Positions 1-6,536 of a DNA stretch of 12,708 nucleotides are shown piece by piece. A program made the translations under genes and the position numbers. Each line of letters starts with the position of its first letter. Position 1 is the stretch's first letter. The DNA is from JAXJYR01 sp964593515 (lineage in GTDB: Bacteria > Bacillota_I > Bacilli_A > Erysipelotrichales > Erysipelotrichaceae), in the NCBI GenBank assembly GCA_964593515.1, contig CAZQJH010000037.1, positions 1 to 12,708 of the forward strand, in the 5' to 3' direction. A model generated the notes under the pieces. It was given only the letters and a program-made list of their open reading frames with translations. It was not told where the DNA came from and did no database searches.

Positions 1-82
1 ACTATAAATATTATTAAACACGTTATTAAAGGGTAATTTTTTACACTATTGGAATTTTCTTGATTTTTTTATTAAAAACCTG

Positions 83-111
83 TTGACAATCTATAGATCA
101 AAGACTATACT
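83..111 (+). promoter_or_regulatory. Sigma-A promoter of the tracrRNA-like RNA
   Basis: TTGACA at 83-88 is a perfect -35 box. It is followed by a 17-base spacer and TATACT at 106-111. A start about 7 bases downstream (near 118) would begin just before the anti-repeat. No open reading frame follows on the plus strand before the terminator at 210-232, so the promoter serves a non-coding RNA. Positions 1-82 are AT-rich and show no gene, repeat array or clear promoter. Confidence 0.85.
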
Positions 112-117
112 TTAATT

Positions 118-232
118 GTAATTAACATTCAAGATTACACAACGAGTTAAAATAAAGCTTTAGCTTAAACACTACCGTAAGGTAGCATTCGTTTAGACGA
201 ATAGAAATTAGTTGCTGATGCAACTTTTTTTT
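118..232 (+). ncRNA. Probable tracrRNA of a type II CRISPR-Cas9 system
   Basis: A tracrRNA pairs with the crRNA repeat, is processed by RNase III and is bound by Cas9. Positions 126-143 form a candidate anti-repeat, whose reverse complement GTTGTGTAATCTTGAATG resembles the inner part of type II-A repeats. Next comes GAGT (144-147) and TAAAAT (148-153). These match the bulge (AAGU) and lower stem (UAAAAU) of the S. pyogenes tracrRNA, where UAAAAU pairs with the repeat start GUUUUA. A nexus-like hairpin follows: AAGC/GCTT with loop TTTA (155-166). Then come CTACC/GGTAG with a GTAA tetraloop (172-185), ATTCGT/ACGAAT with loop TTAG (187-202), and the terminator hairpin. The promoter, structure order and terminator are visible in the sequence. 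The family assignment rests on remembered tracrRNA architecture. No cas gene or repeat array lies inside the window, so the partner locus is inferred to be to the left. An orphan remnant is possible. Confidence 0.85.
210..232 (+). terminator. Intrinsic terminator of the tracrRNA-like RNA
   Basis: The stem GTTGC (211-215) pairs with GCAAC (220-224) around the loop TGAT. A flanking A210-T225 pair extends the stem, and a run of eight T (225-232) follows. It is oriented for plus-strand transcription and would form the 3' hairpin of the RNA. Confidence 0.88.
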
Positions 233-237
233 ATGTC

Positions 238-269
238 AAAAACCAGGTATGCAAATACCTGGTTTTTTT
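238..269. terminator. Bidirectional terminator between the tracrRNA and the nitroreductase gene
   Basis: A perfect 13-bp stem (238-250 with 255-267) closes a GCAA loop, with T-runs on the 3' side of both strands. On the minus strand it lies about 57 bases past the nitroreductase stop codon at 326. On the plus strand it is a backup stop behind the tracrRNA terminator. The two transcription units converge here. Confidence 0.9.
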
Positions 270-325
270 AACTTCAATTATCATCTGATAATTTATTCTT
301 ATTTTCAATATTCTTAATTCATCAA

Positions 326-841
326 TTAAAGTTCAGTTATTAACTCATCCATATCACGATATACATCATGTGTATTACTAGGTTTCGCATCATCATCAGC
401 ATATCCGATTGGTAACATTGCACTTACTATAATATTATCTGGTAGATTTAATGCATTAGAAACTTCTTCAGCATTAAAACAACCAACCCAACAAGAACCA
501 ACTCCTAATTCCCATGCTTCAAGCATCATATGGGTACAAACAATTGCAGCATCAGTTTCTCCTGAACTATATCCAGGCATTAAACGATTCTTCCAATCGC
601 GATTTTTATCATAAGCTACTACTAAAATAATCGGTGCATTAAATGTATATGGACATACTTCTGCTAGTTTTTGACGATTTTCTTCACTTTTCACAACATA
701 AATTTGTTGTGGTTGAAAATTACAAGCTGTCGGAGCAACTCTTCCAGCTTCCAAAATTAAATTTAGTTTTTCTTCCTCAATATAATCAGTTTTAAATTTT
801 CTTACTGAATATCTTGCTTTAGCTAATTCATAAAAATTCAT
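326..841 (-). CDS. Nitroreductase family protein (FMN-dependent NAD(P)H oxidoreductase)
   Basis: A 171-residue member of the nitroreductase fold, which binds FMN at a dimer interface and reduces nitro compounds, quinones or flavins using NAD(P)H. The N-terminal motif RYSVRKF (about residues 10-16) matches the family's RRSVRxF phosphate-binding element. APTACNFQPQQ (about 36-46) is the usual flavin-contact segment, and a Gly-rich stretch with WELGVGSCWVG lies in the C-terminal half, followed by LPIGYAD. The length fits the short, single-domain class. The start ATG at 841 has GGAG about 9 bases upstream. The gene stands alone: the ssrA terminator precedes it and a bidirectional terminator follows it. 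The cytoplasmic location is inferred from the absence of a signal peptide. The substrate cannot be told from sequence. The family call is firm; a specific gene name is not. Confidence 0.93.
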   Translation of the reverse strand: MNFYELAKARYSVRKFKTDYIEEEKLNLILEAGRVAPTACNFQPQQIYVVKSEENRQKLAEVCPYTFNAPIILVVAYDKNRDWKNRLMPGYSSGETDAAIVCTHMMLEAWELGVGSCWVGCFNAEEVSNALNLPDNIIVSAMLPIGYADDDAKPSNTHDVYRDMDELITEL

Positions 842-870
842 ATTATTAATCTCCTTTATTAACTAATATT

Positions 871-876
871 ATTATA
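871..876 (-). promoter_or_regulatory. Candidate -10 box of the nitroreductase gene
   Basis: A perfect TATAAT on the minus strand lies about 30 bases upstream of the ATG at 841. No convincing -35 box sits 17 or 18 bases further upstream (only TATTAT at 894-899), so the promoter is weak or factor-dependent if real. The preceding ssrA terminator makes a separate promoter likely. Confidence 0.4.
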
Positions 877-918
877 ACGCAAAAAGACAATTTATAATAT
901 CTATTACTATCCTAATAA

Positions 919-951
919 TAAAAAAAGTTTGATAACTTAAGTATCAAACTT
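919..951 (-). terminator. Intrinsic terminator of ssrA
   Basis: The minus-strand stem AAGTTTGATA / TATCAAACTT (951-942 with 934-925) is followed by a T-run. It begins 13 bases past the mature CCA end of the tmRNA. Confidence 0.9.
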
Positions 952-963
952 GAACTATTTTCT

Positions 964-1342
964 TGGTGGAGGTGACGGGAGTTGAACCCGTGTCCAAAAG
1001 CAGACCCACGTACAAACATCTACAGTTTATTCCACAATCTTTACGACAAGAGTAATTGTGAACGACTCTCTTGAAGTTTTCTAATTAGGTTTTCGTCTTA
1101 TTCTTATTAGAATCAAATAAGCTTATCCTTCTAAGATTAAGCACTCAATGAACTAACGAAGGCTCTTAATTCAAAGGTGGCTGCAAGCCAATTCTAGGCG
1201 TTAATTAAGCAGCAAATGCAACTTGTTGGTTTCCACCAAATAAGTTAGCAAATAAATTTTTTCCGTTTAATTTAAGTGGTTTTACGTTACCAACGACTGC
1301 CATTTGTACCAATCATACCCCTGTCGAAACCAGTACACCCCC
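964..1342 (-). ncRNA. ssrA: Transfer-messenger RNA (tmRNA)
   Basis: This 379-nt RNA rescues ribosomes stalled on non-stop mRNA, charged with alanine and acting with SmpB. Its 5' end at 1342 begins GGGGGTG, which pairs over 7 bp with CACCTCC at the 3' end, followed by A and CCA (964-966). The 5' part carries GTACTGGTTTCGACAG, a conserved tmRNA signature, and the 3' part has the T-arm sequence GGTTCAACTCCC. The mature termini are chosen so that the tRNA-like acceptor stem closes. The tag reading frame is at 1205-1294. It lies 44 bases downstream of smpB, its protein partner, and has its own promoter and terminator. The pseudoknots were not traced base by base. Confidence 0.97.
1205..1294 (-). 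other. tmRNA-encoded proteolysis tag (29 codons plus stop)
   Basis: After the conserved-looking AGTC the resume codon is GTT at 1294. The tag then reads VGNVKPLKLN, followed by GKNLFANLFGG, and ends NQQVAFAA before TAA at 1205-1207. The two other frames meet stop codons within five codons, so the frame is well determined. The terminal -AFAA fits the ClpXP degron family (B. subtilis ends -ALAA). At 29 residues it is much longer than the 10-15 residue tags of most bacteria. The resume position is inferred by analogy with E. coli. Confidence 0.85.
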
Positions 1343-1348
1343 AGGTTA

Positions 1349-1381
1349 TGATATTCTAACATAACTATGTTAGAATATCAA
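1349..1381 (-). promoter_or_regulatory. ssrA promoter embedded in a 15-bp perfect inverted repeat
   Basis: On the minus strand TTGATA (1381-1376), a 17-base spacer and TAGAAT (1358-1353) make a good sigma-A promoter, ending 10 bases before the mature tmRNA 5' end at 1342. RNase P would trim a few extra bases. The same DNA is a perfect inverted repeat, arms 1349-1363 and 1366-1380, with a 2-base centre. No T-run follows the repeat, so it does not look like an smpB terminator. It could be an operator, or an RNA hairpin within smpB readthrough transcripts. Confidence 0.7.
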
Positions 1382-1386
1382 TAATT

Positions 1387-1842
1387 CTATAGTGATTTCT
1401 TTAATGCTTTTTCGATTTCTCGTTTCGCATCTTTTTCTTTTTCACTATTACGTTTATCATGTAAATCTTTACCTTTAGCTAAAGCAATTTCCATTTTAGC
1501 TTTACCACGATCTAGGTATAAACTAACCGGTATTACGGTATAACCTTTAAGTTTAACTTTTTGTTGTAACTTAAGTATTTCACTTTTATGCAATAACAAC
1601 TTACGTTCACGATCTTCATCATGATTAAAACGATTACCATGGTCATATTCTTTAATATACATTCCCTTGATATAAGCTTCATTTCCCATAAAACTTATAT
1701 AAGCATCTTTAATTTGGGCATGTCCTGCTCTAATTGATTTAATTTCCGTACCTTTCAAAACAAGACCTGCTTCAAAACGTTCTTCTAAAAAATAATTAAA
1801 GCTTGCTTTACGGTTAAATACTACTACCTTTTTACCTGCCAT
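1387..1842 (-). CDS. smpB: SsrA-binding protein SmpB
   Basis: SmpB binds the tRNA-like domain of tmRNA and delivers it to stalled ribosomes. The 151-residue protein shows the family landmarks in order: NRKASFNYFLEERFEAG near residues 10-26, the GTEIKSIRAG strand (about 31-40), HDEDRERKLLLHK in the middle, and YTVIPVSLYLDRGKAKMEIALAKGK. The Lys/Arg-rich C-terminal tail begins HDKR, and in this family it folds as a helix in the mRNA channel. Length and tail are normal. The ATG at 1842 is preceded by a purine-rich AAGGAAAGAAGG. It overlaps the end of rnr by 11 bases, suggesting translational coupling, and ssrA follows directly, so both partners of trans-translation are adjacent. Confidence 0.98.
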   Translation of the reverse strand: MAGKKVVVFNRKASFNYFLEERFEAGLVLKGTEIKSIRAGHAQIKDAYISFMGNEAYIKGMYIKEYDHGNRFNHDEDRERKLLLHKSEILKLQQKVKLKGYTVIPVSLYLDRGKAKMEIALAKGKDLHDKRNSEKEKDAKREIEKALKKSL

Positions 1843-3952
1843 GTTTTTCCTTCTTTCCTTTCACTAAAACAAAATCTATTTCACGTAAATAGTGATTTGC
1901 ATCAACACATTTAACTTTTACTTTATCACCTAAACGATATATTTTTTGACTGTGAAGTGCATGTAATGTTTTTGTTTCTTCATGATAATTATACAAGTCT
2001 TTAGGTAAGCTTTCAACTCTTACTAAACCTTCAATAGTATTTTCTAATTCCACAAAGAAACCAAATTTCATTACGCCAGAAATACTAGCTTCATATACTT
2101 CACCAATATGTTTTTCCATATATTCACTTTTCTTCATATCATCTACTTCTCGTTCTGCATCGATTGCATTACGTTCACGCTCACTAGCTTGTAATGCTGC
2201 TTCTTCACAGAATTTACGATCATTATCGATATTAGCATAATCTTGATGATGATCAAATACATATTTGTGTAACATACGATGAACAATTAAATCCGGATAG
2301 CGACGAATTGGTGAAGTAAAGTGTAAATATTCATCTAAAGCTAAACCAAAATGACCTAAACATTGATTTTCATAACGAGCTTTTTGCATACTTCTTAGCA
2401 TCGTTCTTGATAAAACATCATAATTATCTTTACCTTTAGCTTCTTTCAATAAAGAAGCTAATTGGTTAGGATAAACATGTTGAATTGATCCATTAAACTT
2501 ATAACCTAAACCTTGAGCTACATGAATAAAATCACGTAGTTTTTTAGTTTCGGGTTGTTCATGAATACGATAAATACTAGGAACATCCATCCATTTCATA
2601 CGTCTTGCAACCGTTTCATTAGCTGATAACATAAAGTCTTCAATCATCATTTCAGCTTCACCACGTTCTCTTAAAACAACATCAATTGCTTTCCCTTTCT
2701 TATCCACAAGAACTTTTCCTTCTTTAGCATCAAAGTCAATTGCCCCTAGTTTTTCACGACGTTTACGAATACGATTAGCTAAAATTGACATATTTAAAAT
2801 CATCTTTAATAGATTTGGATACTTCTTATGCATTGCTTTATTTCCATTTAAAATCTTATTAACGTTATTATATGTCATACGTTCATCACTATGAATAACA
2901 CTAGGGAAAATACGTTCACTAATAACTTCACCACGTTTATCAATTTCCATCATACAAGTAATTGTTAAACGATCCTCATGTGGATTTAAGGAACAGATTC
3001 CATTACATAAAGCATGTGGTAACATTGGAACTACTCGATCTACTACATAAACTGAAGTACCTCGTTGATATGCTTCTTTATCAATAGCACTATTAGCTTT
3101 TACATAATATGAAACATCGGCAATATGCACATATAATCTAAACATATCATCATCAATACGTTCCACACTAATAGCATCATCTAAGTCTTTCGCATCATCA
3201 CCATCAATAGTAATTGTTAATAAAGAACGTAAATCAACTCGTTTCTTTAATTCATCTTTACTTATTGATTTAGGTACTTTTTTTACTTCTTCCATAACTT
3301 CATCACTAAAGTTTGGTTCAATATCTTTTTCTAATAAAACACTTAAGATATCTACTCCTGGATCATATTTATAACCAACTACTTTTTCAATCTTACCTTT
3401 TAAAATACGTCCATAACTAGTTATTTTGACTAAAACTTTATCACCATCAACTAAATTAAACTCATCTATATTTGTTAATTTAAGCTCATATCGAAAGTTT
3501 TTACGATCAGCTAAAAAACGCAAATGACCACTACGACCTTTTTTCATCGTTCCTACTAATTTAGTTATTCCACGTTCTAAAATCTTTACTACACTAGCTT
3601 CATTATCCCCATATGGATCAATTTTAATTAAAACTTTATCACGATCCATAGCATTTAAAGTATCTTCAGCTCCGATAAAGTAACTAATATCTTCTAAATC
3701 CACAAAACCAAATCCTCGTGGATTAATTCTAATATTACCTACTTCATATCCCATATTAGTTAATAAACCATATTGATCTAAATCATTACGAGCAATAACT
3801 AATTCATCTTCTAATTCATTTAATGCTTTCATTAATGAAGTAAACTCACTACTACTATGACAATTTAATTTATCTTTTATATCATTAATACTTAATCCTT
3901 GAAACTTTTTTAAATTAGCTTCTTCTATCAAACTAATAATCTTATTTTTCAC
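1832..3952 (-). CDS. rnr: Ribonuclease R
   Basis: A 706-residue processive 3'-to-5' exoribonuclease that degrades structured RNA and, in the trans-translation pathway, non-stop mRNA. Domains in order: an N-terminal winged-helix-like region (about 1-60), cold-shock OB domains (about 70-215), the RNB catalytic domain (about 240-570), and a C-terminal S1 domain (about 620-700, with GVMKFGFFVELENTIEGLV). The metal-binding aspartates are visible as D250, D256, D258 and D259 in IDGDDAKDLDDA, the spacing of E. coli RNase R. FTSPIRRYPDL marks the end of RNB. The start is GTG at 3952, with AAGGAAGGTG upstream at good spacing. The C-terminus (GKKEKHGR) is short and lacks a long Lys-rich tail. Its stop overlaps smpB. 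The secG terminator lies directly upstream, so rnr needs readthrough or a promoter close to that terminator. Confidence 0.97.
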   Translation of the reverse strand: MKNKIISLIEEANLKKFQGLSINDIKDKLNCHSSSEFTSLMKALNELEDELVIARNDLDQYGLLTNMGYEVGNIRINPRGFGFVDLEDISYFIGAEDTLNAMDRDKVLIKIDPYGDNEASVVKILERGITKLVGTMKKGRSGHLRFLADRKNFRYELKLTNIDEFNLVDGDKVLVKITSYGRILKGKIEKVVGYKYDPGVDILSVLLEKDIEPNFSDEVMEEVKKVPKSISKDELKKRVDLRSLLTITIDGDDAKDLDDAISVERIDDDMFRLYVHIADVSYYVKANSAIDKEAYQRGTSVYVVDRVVPMLPHALCNGICSLNPHEDRLTITCMMEIDKRGEVISERIFPSVIHSDERMTYNNVNKILNGNKAMHKKYPNLLKMILNMSILANRIRKRREKLGAIDFDAKEGKVLVDKKGKAIDVVLRERGEAEMMIEDFMLSANETVARRMKWMDVPSIYRIHEQPETKKLRDFIHVAQGLGYKFNGSIQHVYPNQLASLLKEAKGKDNYDVLSRTMLRSMQKARYENQCLGHFGLALDEYLHFTSPIRRYPDLIVHRMLHKYVFDHHQDYANIDNDRKFCEEAALQASERERNAIDAEREVDDMKKSEYMEKHIGEVYEASISGVMKFGFFVELENTIEGLVRVESLPKDLYNYHEETKTLHALHSQKIYRLGDKVKVKCVDANHYLREIDFVLVKGKKEKHGR

Positions 3953-3984
3953 TTAATCACCTTCCTTTATCCATATATATCAAC

Positions 3985-4010
3985 AAAAAAAGACCGTCAC
4001 CGGTCTTTTA
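3985..4010 (-). terminator. Intrinsic terminator after secG
   Basis: On the minus strand AAAGACCG / CGGTCTTT closes a 4-base loop (stem 4009-3988) and runs into a T-tract. The A-rich left flank and T-rich right flank mean it could work in both directions. It stands about 30 bases past the secG stop and about 35 bases ahead of the rnr start. Confidence 0.85.
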
Positions 4011-4038
4011 TGAATTGTATAATACTTTTGGGAAAAAA

Positions 4039-4269
4039 CTATCCTAAGATACGAATTACTACACAAACAATAAAGAAAACAATTCCTGCTCCCATTGTGA
4101 TATTCGCAATTGTTTTTTCAGCTCCGCGTTCTTTCACATCAGCAAATAATGATAAGTCATCACTTCCACCGAATGCACTACCAAGACCACCAGTTTTCCC
4201 ACTTTGAAGTAAGGAAAGTATTATCAAAATGACCGATGTAACCATCAATAAAATATCTAAAATTCCCAT
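4039..4269 (-). CDS. secG: Preprotein translocase subunit SecG
   Basis: A 76-residue inner subunit of the SecYEG channel. There are two hydrophobic segments: residues about 2-21 (ILDILLMVTSVILIILSLLQ) and about 54-74 (ITMGAGIVFFIVCVVIRIL). They are joined by the characteristic loop with LLQSGKTGGLGSAFGGSDD, the conserved SecG signature. The ATG at 4269 was chosen because GGAGGATTATC precedes it directly. An upstream in-frame ATG at 4302 would place the ribosome binding site inside the gene and lies at the end of the promoter region. It has its own extended -10 promoter and terminator, so it is probably monocistronic, between eno and rnr as in many Firmicutes. Confidence 0.96.
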   Translation of the reverse strand: MGILDILLMVTSVILIILSLLQSGKTGGLGSAFGGSDDLSLFADVKERGAEKTIANITMGAGIVFFIVCVVIRILG

Positions 4270-4300
4270 GATAATCCTCCTTTCTCTCAATAACGTAAAC

Positions 4301-4329
4301 ATTATATCAAATCACCTTTAAAAATACAA
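4301..4329 (-). promoter_or_regulatory. secG promoter
   Basis: TTGTAT (4329-4324), a 17-base spacer and a perfect TATAAT (4306-4301) with an upstream TGA, which makes an extended -10. It lies about 30 bases ahead of the chosen secG ATG, downstream of the eno terminator. Confidence 0.8.
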
Positions 4330-4338
4330 TAGTAAAAT

Positions 4339-4373
4339 TAAAAAAAGTGATATATCCAAAGATATACCACTTT
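4339..4373 (-). terminator. Intrinsic terminator of eno
   Basis: The minus-strand stem AAAGTGGTATATC / GATATATCACTTT (4373-4361 with 4356-4344, one G-T pair) is followed by a T-run. It starts 14 bases after the eno stop codon. Confidence 0.9.
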
Positions 4374-4386
4374 AAGTTATTTTTTA

Positions 4387-5688
4387 TTAGTGTTTGTAAA
4401 TGTTGTAGAATGCTGATTTACCTAAGTATTGAGCTGAATCACCTAATTCTTCTTCGATACGAATTAATTGGTTGTATTTAGCAATACGGTCAGTTCTTGA
4501 CATAGAACCAGTTTTGATTTGTCCAGCATTGAATGCAACAGCGATATCAGCGATAGTAGTGTCTTCAGTTTCTCCTGAACGGTGAGATACTACTGCAGTA
4601 TATCCATGTTTCTTAGCTAATTCCATAGCATCGAAAGTTTCAGTTAAAGTACCGATTTGGTTAACTTTAATTAAGATAGCGTTAGCTGTATCTTTGTCGA
4701 TTCCTTCTTGTAAGATTGTTGGGTTAGTTACGAATAAGTCATCTCCAACTAATTGAACTTTTTTACCTAAACGTTCAGTTAATTTTTTCCATCCGTCCCA
4801 GTCTCTTTCACCTAATCCATCTTCGATAGAGATGATTGGGTATTTATCGATCCATTCTGCATACATATTGATCATTTCATCAGTTGTTCTAGTTCCTTGT
4901 CCTGATTTAGATAATTCATATAATCCAGTTTCAGTGTTGTAGAATTCACTAGCAGCAACGTCCATAGCGATGCAGATATCTTCACCTGGAACATATCCAG
5001 CAGCTTTAATAGCTTCAACGATTAATTCTAATGGTTCTTCGTTTCCAGTTTCACAACTTGGAGCAAATCCACCTTCGTCTCCAACGTTAGTGTTGTATCC
5101 ACGAGCTTTTAATACTTTACGTAAGTTGTGGAATGTTTCAGCACCCATACGTAATGCTTCACGTAATGAAGGAGCTCCTACAGGCATAATCATGAATTCT
5201 TGGAAGTCTACAGTTGAGTCTGCGTGTGATCCTCCGTTTAATACGTTCATCATAGGAACTGGTAAAGTTTTAGCGTTCATACCACCTAAGTAACGGTATA
5301 ATGGCATTCCATAGAAATCAGCTGCAGCGTGAGCACAAGCTAATGAAATACCTAATGAAGCGTTAGCTCCGTAAGTTTTCTTGAATGGGTCTCCATCTTT
5401 TTCGATTAATGCTCTATCGATAGCTACTTGGTCTGTTACGTCCATACCGATAACTACTTCAGCTAATACGTTGTTAACGTTATCAACTGCTTTTAAAACA
5501 CCTTTTCCTAAGAAACGTGATTTATCTCCATCTCTTAATTCTAATGCTTCTCTTTCTCCAGTTGAAGCTCCACTTGGAACCATAGCACGTCCAAATGCAC
5601 CACTAGCAGTAGTTACTTCAACTTCGATAGTTGGGTTTCCTCTTGAGTCAATTACTTCTCTTGCGTGTACATCAATAATTACTGACAT
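4387..5688 (-). CDS. eno: Enolase (2-phosphoglycerate dehydratase)
   Basis: Enolase interconverts 2-phosphoglycerate and phosphoenolpyruvate in glycolysis and requires Mg2+. The 433-residue length is typical. The family residues are all present: SGASTG loop (39-44), H155 in GGSHAD, E164 in QEFMIMP, E205 in GDEGGFAP, the metal ligands D243, E289 (SIEDG) and D316 (GDDLF), the catalytic K341 (ILIKVNQIG), SHRSGETED (368-376) and K392 in IKTGS. The ATG at 5688 was chosen because AAAGGAGGACTTAAA precedes it. An in-frame ATG at 5712 would add eight residues that contain the ribosome binding site. Codon use is more biased and the gene less AT-rich than its neighbours, fitting high expression. It has its own promoter and terminator and is not next to gap, pgk or tpiA. 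Confidence 0.99.
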   Translation of the reverse strand: MSVIIDVHAREVIDSRGNPTIEVEVTTASGAFGRAMVPSGASTGEREALELRDGDKSRFLGKGVLKAVDNVNNVLAEVVIGMDVTDQVAIDRALIEKDGDPFKKTYGANASLGISLACAHAAADFYGMPLYRYLGGMNAKTLPVPMMNVLNGGSHADSTVDFQEFMIMPVGAPSLREALRMGAETFHNLRKVLKARGYNTNVGDEGGFAPSCETGNEEPLELIVEAIKAAGYVPGEDICIAMDVAASEFYNTETGLYELSKSGQGTRTTDEMINMYAEWIDKYPIISIEDGLGERDWDGWKKLTERLGKKVQLVGDDLFVTNPTILQEGIDKDTANAILIKVNQIGTLTETFDAMELAKKHGYTAVVSHRSGETEDTTIADIAVAFNAGQIKTGSMSRTDRIAKYNQLIRIEEELGDSAQYLGKSAFYNIYKH

Positions 5689-5716
5689 TTTAAGTCCTCC
5701 TTTTAATACCACAATA

Positions 5717-5745
5717 AGTATATCACTTCTTTTAAAAAAATGAAA
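5717..5745 (-). promoter_or_regulatory. eno promoter (extended -10)
   Basis: TATACT (5722-5717) is preceded by TGA, giving an extended -10. The -35 region 17 bases upstream reads TTTCAT (5745-5740) and is poor. It also overlaps the hairpin of the upstream phosphatase terminator, so the two signals share DNA. Confidence 0.65.
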
Positions 5746-5757
5746 TATATTTCATTT
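5734..5757 (-). terminator. Intrinsic terminator of the HAD phosphatase gene
   Basis: AAATGAAA / TTTCATTT (5757-5750 with 5745-5738) with a TATA loop is followed by T residues on the minus strand. It begins about 9 bases past the phosphatase stop. The stem is AT-rich, so efficiency is uncertain. Confidence 0.7.
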
Positions 5758-5765
5758 AAAACTTG

Positions 5766-6527
5766 TTATTTTTTTATCAAATCTAATAAATTAGTTACCG
5801 TTTTGCTCGGTAAAATCCCTAACTTTTCGATATCTTCAACTTGATGAACCCCACTTGTCACAAAGATTGTTTCTAATCCACCATTAATTCCTAATAAGAC
5901 ATCAGTTTCTAGATTATCTCCAACCATAATAACTTCATCTTTATTTTTACCAATATATTCTAAACAACCTTCTAGAATTGGCATATAAGGTTTACCAATT
6001 TTAGGACTTTCTTGTCCACAAGCATTTTCAAACATCTTCACAATTGAACCATTACCAATCTTAAAACCTTTTTCACTAGCTAATAAACGATCAATATTAG
6101 TTCCAATTAACTTAGCTCCCTTAAGTAAATAACTTAAAGCTTTACTATAATCTTCATAAGTAGCATTACGCATTAAACCTACAAAAACAAAATCTACATC
6201 ATCTTCACTTAATTCAAATCCTTGTTCTAATAAAGCTTCTTTTAAACCATCTTCACCAATATAGTAAACTTTATTACCAGTATAATTTTTTCTTACATAA
6301 GCAGCTGCTGCCATTGAACTAGTATAAAATTGTTCTGGTTTAATACCAACATAACCCATATCTAGCATATGTTGTGCATTTTGTTGTTTAGTTCTAGTAG
6401 CATTGTTAGTTAGAAAGTAATAAGGTAAGTTATTTTCATTTAGATAATCAATGAATAACTTAGCTTCTTTAATAATTTTAGTACCATGATACATGGTACC
6501 ATCTAAATCTAATAAATATGTTTTCAT
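5766..6527 (-). CDS. HAD superfamily subfamily IIA phosphatase (NagD/YutF-like)
   Basis: A 253-residue haloacid-dehalogenase phosphatase. Motif I is DLDGT at residues 7-11 (nucleophile D7, acid/base D9). Motif II is T40 in FLTNNATRT, a subfamily IIA hallmark. Motif III is K179 in KIGKPYMPI, and motif IV is GDNLETD (203-209) with its metal-binding aspartates. The cap is inserted between motifs II and III, as in NagD, AraL and YutF, which act on sugar phosphates, nucleotides or pyridoxal phosphate. The substrate here is unknown. The ATG at 6527 has GAGG upstream, and that site overlaps the TGA of the small membrane gene 9 bases away, so the two are probably cotranscribed and coupled. An 8-bp inverted repeat lies within the motif I codons (6481-6499). 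Confidence 0.93.
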   Translation of the reverse strand: MKTYLLDLDGTMYHGTKIIKEAKLFIDYLNENNLPYYFLTNNATRTKQQNAQHMLDMGYVGIKPEQFYTSSMAAAAYVRKNYTGNKVYYIGEDGLKEALLEQGFELSEDDVDFVFVGLMRNATYEDYSKALSYLLKGAKLIGTNIDRLLASEKGFKIGNGSIVKMFENACGQESPKIGKPYMPILEGCLEYIGKNKDEVIMVGDNLETDVLLGINGGLETIFVTSGVHQVEDIEKLGILPSKTVTNLLDLIKK

Positions 6528-6536
6528 AAATAAACC

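Noticed and set aside
276..293. Inverted repeat AATTATCA / TGATAATT near the nitroreductase 3' end
   Set aside because: AT-only-rich 8-bp arms with a 2-base loop and no T-run; the strong terminator at 238-269 already explains termination.
1..325. A CRISPR repeat array or leader next to the tracrRNA
   Set aside because: No direct repeat matching the anti-repeat complement, and no regularly spaced repeats, are present in the window.
964..1000. A possible isolated tRNA 3' end (GGTTCAACTCCC and CCA)
   Set aside because: It belongs to the tRNA-like domain of tmRNA, whose 5' half and tag are 300 bases away at 1205-1342.
4010..4207. Plus-strand ORF of 65 codons over secG
   Set aside because: It lies antisense to secG, has no ribosome binding site or recognisable domain, and crosses the terminator hairpin.
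4970..5293. Plus-strand ORF of 107 codons over eno
   Set aside because: Antisense shadow of the highly biased eno codons; low-complexity translation with no motif.
5381..5743. Plus-strand ORF of 120 codons over the eno 5' half
   Set aside because: Antisense shadow of eno that also runs through the eno promoter; no ribosome binding site or family.
6481..6499. Perfect 8-bp inverted repeat in the phosphatase gene
   Set aside because: It is made of the codons for the conserved DGTMYHGT motif, so protein constraint explains most of it.
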